A stretch of DNA of 16,612 nt, taken from contig JAEYZI010000015.1 of NCBI GenBank assembly GCA_023428065.1, positions 1 to 16,612 of the forward strand, written 5' to 3'. A model generated the notes under the pieces. The model was not told the DNA's origin, did no database searches, and saw only the letters and a list, made by a program, of their open reading frames with translations. A program made the translations under genes and the position numbers. This stretch comes from Actinomycetes bacterium (GTDB taxonomy: Bacteria > Actinomycetota > Actinomycetes > Actinomycetales > Microbacteriaceae). Below, piece after piece: positions 12,535 to 16,612 of this stretch. Position 1 is the stretch's first letter; every line of letters starts with the position of its first letter.

Positions 12535-14817
12535 TCAGCCCTGCGGGAAGCGCTCCGACGCGAGGCGGAAGTACTCGGCGCTTTCGGTGATGGACGCACG
12601 CGTCGCCGTGTCGCCGTTCACGACGATGTACGAGGTCCAGAAGGCGAGGCCCTTCGCGTCGGGCGTGCGCCCGAGGTAGAGGGCGTACATCGACGAGACC
12701 CGGGCGCGCGCGACCTCCGGGGCGCGCCACAGCTCGTCGACGACCGACTGGCGGCTGGAGACCGCACGCTCGGACCAGAAATCGAGCCCCGCGGCATCCG
12801 GTTCGCGCCCCATGAGGTCGGCGTACAGGCACCGGACGAAGGCGGGCGGCGGGAAGTCGGGCGTCACCCACACGGGCACGTTGCCGGGCAGGATGACGAG
12901 ACGCCCCCATGACTGGCGGTCGGTGTCGCGCGAGCAGGCGCCCGCGGCCCTCGTCGCGTACTCCTTCGAGCCGTAGAACTGGCGCTCGATGTCGTCGGTT
13001 GAGAGCCTGCCCGCCCGCATCTGCTGGAGCCACCACGAGCGACCGCTCGACTCTGCCGCGCGCCCGAGGATCCCCTCGTAGGCGCCGTCGATGCGGATGA
13101 GCCGGTACTCGTCGCTCGTCGCGAATCCCTGCACGATCGAGGAGCGCGCGACGCCGCGTTCGATCGCCTCCGACCAGAAGACGAGATCGTTGGTCGAGGG
13201 GGCGCGCCCGAGGAAGTCGGCGTAGAGGGCCCGCACGAACGCGGTCGTGGACGGCGCGAAGCTGTGCGCCGGGAGCACGGGCGAGTAGACGCGCTGCGAG
13301 CCCTCGAGGAACTCGAACGGGGGCGAGGTGACGACCGCGGTGCCGTCGGCACCCGTGTAGCGGAAAGTGAAGCGGTAGGAGCCGGGTGTCAGCCCGTCGA
13401 CCCCGTAGCTCCCGTCGGGCGAGGCCTGCCAGGTGACCCCGGTCGGCCGCCATGCGCTGCCCGATCGCACGACGAGCTCGATCTCGACGGCGCCCGCGGC
13501 GAGTTGCTCTGCCGATCGTCCGCTCACCGTGCCGACGAGCGAGCTCGCGACGGGCATCCGTACGTCGATGCCCGTGCTGCTCTCGCCCCGCGCGAGGGCG
13601 AGGAGCTGCGGCGGAAGATAGACGCTCCCACCCCTGCGGTCGACGGGGGCGTAGTACCCGTCGGGGTCGACGAAGTACAGATCGTGCAGGCCCTCGTCCA
13701 CCGGGTCGATGGTCCAGGCACCGTCGGAGCCGCTCTCCCCATCCGAGGTGTCGAGGTAGATGCCGTCGAGCGCCTGGTACCGGTCGGCGACTGCGACGAT
13801 CCCCGCGATCGGCGCACCCTGCGACGTGCGCACCGTGCCGGACAGCACGCCGCGCCGGGTGAGCACGATGTCGCGCGTGACGTCGGCTCCGATGACGACG
13901 AACTGCGGCATGTCGTCCTCGCCCAGATAGCGCGTCGTGCCGTCCACCCTGACCGAGTAGGTGTAGCTGTCCGAGCTCACGATGCCCGGGAAGCTGTAGC
14001 GACCCTCGGCATCCGTCTGGGCCGTCGCGATCTGCTCGAGCATCCCCCCGGCAACCGGCCGGCGGATGAGCCGGGCCGTCACCTCGCCCTCTCCCGCGGG
14101 TGTCGCCATCGACGCGAGCCCGATGTGTCCGGAGATGGTGTTCTTGCGCGGGAGCGTGTAGGTGCCGTTCGCCCCGAGGGCGATGCGCGCCGTCGTCACG
14201 AACGGCGCATGGCTCGCGCCGGTGGCGAGCGCGTAGGTGACGGTCTGGTCGATCGCGACGACCCCCGCGACCTCGTAGTGCCCGTCCGCATCGGTCGTCG
14301 TGGTCACGGGTGCGAGCTCGGGGTGGGCGGCCGAGGCGAAGGTGACGGTGACCTGTCCCGCGGTGGCGGGGCCCACCGACTCGAGCACGACGTTGCCCCG
14401 TGCCGTCACGAACGGGTCGAGGTCGACGGCAGTGAGCGTGCGGGACGCCGTGAAGAGCGTGGCAGTGGGGGGCGCGTACGAGGGAGTCGCGGACGGGCCG
14501 CCGTAGTACTCGTCGCGGTAACCGTCGACGAGGGGCACGTAGTGGACGCGGTAGTAGCCGACGTCGACGCCGAACGAGAACGAGCCCGGTGCGGTCACGC
14601 GCGCCTGCTCCACCTCGTCGGTCCACCCGCCCTCGCTCGTCCAGGACTGTGTGCGCACCGACACCTCGCCGCTCGTGGGGCGGGTGATCGATCCCGAGAT
14701 CGTGACCTGTGTCGTCGCGGTGGCGCTCGGCGGCGCGGCGACGACGACGAGGGAGACGGCGGCGACGAGCGCGGCGAGAAGGGAGGCGACCCGTCGCATC
14801 GGGTGGGCTCTGGTCAT
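12535..14817 (-). CDS. Large secreted repeat protein: beta-sandwich repeats plus DUF4214-type repeats
   Basis: This 760-aa exported protein has a Sec signal peptide at about 1-35 (basic MTRAHPMRR, then a hydrophobic core, ending near PSATA). Five beta-sandwich units of the carboxypeptidase-regulatory/Cna-B style follow at about 38-105, 137-205, 227-300, 324-395 and 426-505. Several open with (I/L)SG-x-(I/V) and carry D-x-(D/E)-G-x-Y. The C-terminal part (525-755) has four half-repeats with L-G-R followed by F/W-W or F-W: 536-550, 584-597, 668-681 and 715-727. These look like two DUF4214 domains, found in surface and matrix proteins. There is no LPXTG or final membrane anchor. AGGA lies 6 nt before ATG 14817. 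It probably acts as a surface or matrix structural or binding protein; no enzyme motif is visible. Confidence 0.85.
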   Translation of the reverse strand: MTRAHPMRRVASLLAALVAAVSLVVVAAPPSATATTQVTISGSITRPTSGEVSVRTQSWTSEGGWTDEVEQARVTAPGSFSFGVDVGYYRVHYVPLVDGYRDEYYGGPSATPSYAPPTATLFTASRTLTAVDLDPFVTARGNVVLESVGPATAGQVTVTFASAAHPELAPVTTTTDADGHYEVAGVVAIDQTVTYALATGASHAPFVTTARIALGANGTYTLPRKNTISGHIGLASMATPAGEGEVTARLIRRPVAGGMLEQIATAQTDAEGRYSFPGIVSSDSYTYSVRVDGTTRYLGEDDMPQFVVIGADVTRDIVLTRRGVLSGTVRTSQGAPIAGIVAVADRYQALDGIYLDTSDGESGSDGAWTIDPVDEGLHDLYFVDPDGYYAPVDRRGGSVYLPPQLLALARGESSTGIDVRMPVASSLVGTVSGRSAEQLAAGAVEIELVVRSGSAWRPTGVTWQASPDGSYGVDGLTPGSYRFTFRYTGADGTAVVTSPPFEFLEGSQRVYSPVLPAHSFAPSTTAFVRALYADFLGRAPSTNDLVFWSEAIERGVARSSIVQGFATSDEYRLIRIDGAYEGILGRAAESSGRSWWLQQMRAGRLSTDDIERQFYGSKEYATRAAGACSRDTDRQSWGRLVILPGNVPVWVTPDFPPPAFVRCLYADLMGREPDAAGLDFWSERAVSSRQSVVDELWRAPEVARARVSSMYALYLGRTPDAKGLAFWTSYIVVNGDTATRASITESAEYFRLASERFPQG

Positions 14818-14868
14818 GAGCGGTCCTGTCTCCGCGCCGAGCCACGCGGCCAGCGTGACGAGAAACTA

Positions 14869-16612
14869 TCAGAACGACGCAGGAGCGTGCGTCCCCGTGT
14901 TCGGGTGCGACCCGGGCGGCCCCGAGCGGACCTCCGGCTCGACGCCGAGGATCGCCGCGAGCTCGCCGCGGGAGCGGATGCCGAGCTTGCGGAAGATGTT
15001 GCCGAGGTGGAACTCGACCGTCTTGACGGTGACGAACTGCGCGCGCGCGATCTCGCGGTTGCGCTCGCCCCGCGCCGCCGCCTCCGCGATGCGGTACTCG
15101 CTGGGGCTCAGGAGCCCCACGCGCTCGTCCGGGGGCAGGATCTCGCCCGGCGCCATGACGCGCGAGATGAGGGCGCGCGCCTGCGCGGCGAGGGGGCGCG
15201 CGCCCTCCCGCGAGGCGTACTGGTACGCCTCGCGGGCGTGACGGCGCGCCGCCTCCCGCTGCCCCCGCGCGAGCAGAAGCTCCGCGAGTCCCAGGTGCGC
15301 CTCCGCGGCCTCGTGGTGGCGCGCGTCGACGAGCTCGAGCGCATGACGGTAGAGCTGCTCCGCGGACTCCGGGTCGTCCTCGAGCCGCGCGCTCGCGAGG
15401 AAGAGGGCGGCCCGCCCGTGGCTCGGCACGGTGGGCGGCGCCGTCGCGACCGCCTCGCGCATGACCTCGCGCGCGCGTTCCCGCTCCCCGCGGGCCGCGT
15501 GCGCTTCGGCGAGCGCCATCCGCCAGTCCTCGCCGAGCACCGGCAGCATGCTCTCGCGCGGCGCGAGCTCCCGTTCTGCGAAGGCGATGGCGCCCGCCGG
15601 GTCGCCCGATGCCACGAGGTGCAGCATGCGGGCGCCCAGGGTGAGCGCGACGAACATCTCGGGCTGCGGACCGCCGTCGAGCGCGAGCACGCCGCGCGCG
15701 GCATCCGTCTCACCCGAGCGGAGGTAGCCCTTCACGAGGTGGTACTGCAGCGACGGGAAGAAGGTGCGCCACCCGAGCTCGAACGCGCCGCGCGCGGCCT
15801 CGAGGTCGGCGAGGCCCGCCCGCAGTCGGCCGTAGGCGATGCGCAGGGCCCCGCGCGAGTAGCTCGCGGTGCCGTACCCCTGCACGCTCCCGGTCTCGCG
15901 CGCATCCGCGATCGCCGCCGACAGCCATTGCTCGCACTCGTCGTAGAGGCCGAAGACGTTGAGGGCGCCCGAGAGCACGTAGCTGAGCGGATCGTCGGCG
16001 CCGCCCGGCGGGAACCTCCCCGAGCCGTAGGCGCGGCGGGCGTGATGCGCGCCCGCGCCGTCTCCCGAGAGCCCGAGCGCGAGAGCGACGACGGCGAAGA
16101 CGGCCCGGTCCGCCTCGGTGTCGAGGCGCGGATCCCGGCCGTCGAGCTGGGCGATCTCGGCGAGCAGGGCGCCCATCGGCTCGCCCGTGAACGCGAGCTC
16201 GTTCGTGGCGATCTTCGCGAGCACGAGTCGTCGTTCGGCGTCGGTGACCTCGGGGCCCGACGCGATCGCGGAGCGCGCGGCCGCGTAGCCCTCGCCCGCC
16301 GTCGCGAAGTCGTTCGTCATGTAGGCGGCGTCCCCGAGCTCGAGGAAGCGCTCGGCGCGCAGGCGCTGATCGGCGGCGTCCCGCGCGGCGGAGCGGATGA
16401 GCGCGAGTCCAGCGTCGACGTCGCCCGCGATCACGCGCGCGCGACCCTCGTCGAAGGCCCACTGCGAGGCTGCGCTGTCGGTGAGCGCGCCCTCCGCACG
16501 GGCGCGGGCGAAGAGCCCCGCGGCGGTCGCCGGCGTGCCCGCCGCGAGGGCGAGCCGGGCCGCGTCGGCGAGGGCCGCAGCGCGCCGGGCGTCGCCGCTC
16601 GGGGTCGTCTGC
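14869..16612 (-). CDS. LuxR-family transcriptional regulator, C-terminal part (runs off the right edge)
   Basis: About 580 codons are present without a stop up to the window edge, so the N-terminus is missing. A GTG at 16434 could look like a start, but the upstream frame reads as good coding sequence (for example SAASQWAFDEGRARV and ARLALAAGTPATAAGLFARA), so I extend it. The body is alanine-rich helical repeats of TPR style. The C-terminal LuxR/GerE helix-turn-helix is clear: LLSPSEYRIAEAAARGERNR, then TVKTVEFHLGNIFRKLGI. This layout fits the large LAL/MalT-like regulators, whose ATPase domain would lie outside the window. It is 51 bp upstream of the secreted repeat protein on the same strand and may control it. 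Confidence 0.9.
   Translation of the reverse strand, partial: QTTPSGDARRAAALADAARLALAAGTPATAAGLFARARAEGALTDSAASQWAFDEGRARVIAGDVDAGLALIRSAARDAADQRLRAERFLELGDAAYMTNDFATAGEGYAAARSAIASGPEVTDAERRLVLAKIATNELAFTGEPMGALLAEIAQLDGRDPRLDTEADRAVFAVVALALGLSGDGAGAHHARRAYGSGRFPPGGADDPLSYVLSGALNVFGLYDECEQWLSAAIADARETGSVQGYGTASYSRGALRIAYGRLRAGLADLEAARGAFELGWRTFFPSLQYHLVKGYLRSGETDAARGVLALDGGPQPEMFVALTLGARMLHLVASGDPAGAIAFAERELAPRESMLPVLGEDWRMALAEAHAARGERERAREVMREAVATAPPTVPSHGRAALFLASARLEDDPESAEQLYRHALELVDARHHEAAEAHLGLAELLLARGQREAARRHAREAYQYASREGARPLAAQARALISRVMAPGEILPPDERVGLLSPSEYRIAEAAARGERNREIARAQFVTVKTVEFHLGNIFRKLGIRSRGELAAILGVEPEVRSGPPGSHPNTGTHAPASF

Noticed and set aside
14869..16434. LuxR-family gene starting at GTG 16434
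   Set aside because: The upstream frame to the window edge remains open and reads as the same helical-repeat protein, so this GTG is internal.

Overview
This window is chromosomal DNA from a very GC-rich actinobacterium, most likely of the family Microbacteriaceae. Four things point there: strong G/C preference at third codon positions; many GTG starts; the neighbourhood serA, a small DUF6458-type membrane protein, leuB, ilvE, an alpha/beta hydrolase and a fumarylacetoacetate-hydrolase (FAH) family enzyme; and heavy use of the hexamer GGATGC/GCATCC. I see no rRNA, tRNA, CRISPR array, transposase or phage gene.

Left part (1-2691, + strand): the end of a sugar ABC operon, with the last residues of a permease, a YtfR-type double-ATPase subunit and a LacI-family regulator that probably controls the operon. 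It meets a small three-helix membrane protein (2696-3037, - strand) head-on. Positions 3038-3318 carry no convincing gene but are structurally the oddest part of the window. They hold a 15-bp GCATCC-containing repeat array, an 18-bp perfect inverted repeat 55 bp apart, and a G-run tract that continues into the end of the next gene.

Middle (3319-10320): an MFS transporter translationally coupled to an FAH-family enzyme (- strand); a divergent alpha/beta hydrolase (+) sharing a 42-bp promoter region; then the amino-acid biosynthesis block ilvE, leuB and serA (all -), with a + strand DUF6458 gene between leuB and serA. IlvE and LeuB belong to branched-chain amino-acid synthesis. SerA commits 3-phosphoglycerate to serine. 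A clear hairpin at 8660-8694 separates the convergent DUF6458 and serA genes. Several genes look leaderless, with a TANNNT-type -10 hexamer about 6 nt before the start codon.

Right part (10453-16612, all - strand): two overlapping small membrane proteins; a mannitol-1-phosphate 5-dehydrogenase without PTS genes beside it; a large secreted protein with about five beta-sandwich repeats and four LGR/FW half-repeats of DUF4214 type; and the C-terminal part of a large LuxR-family regulator that runs off the right edge. The last two are 51 bp apart on the same strand and may be co-transcribed.

I did not find an obviously new multi-gene defence or biosynthetic system. The best candidates for something undescribed are the repeat and inverted-repeat element at 3079-3341, the window-wide excess of GGATGC/GCATCC in several reading frames, and the secreted repeat protein beside its regulator.
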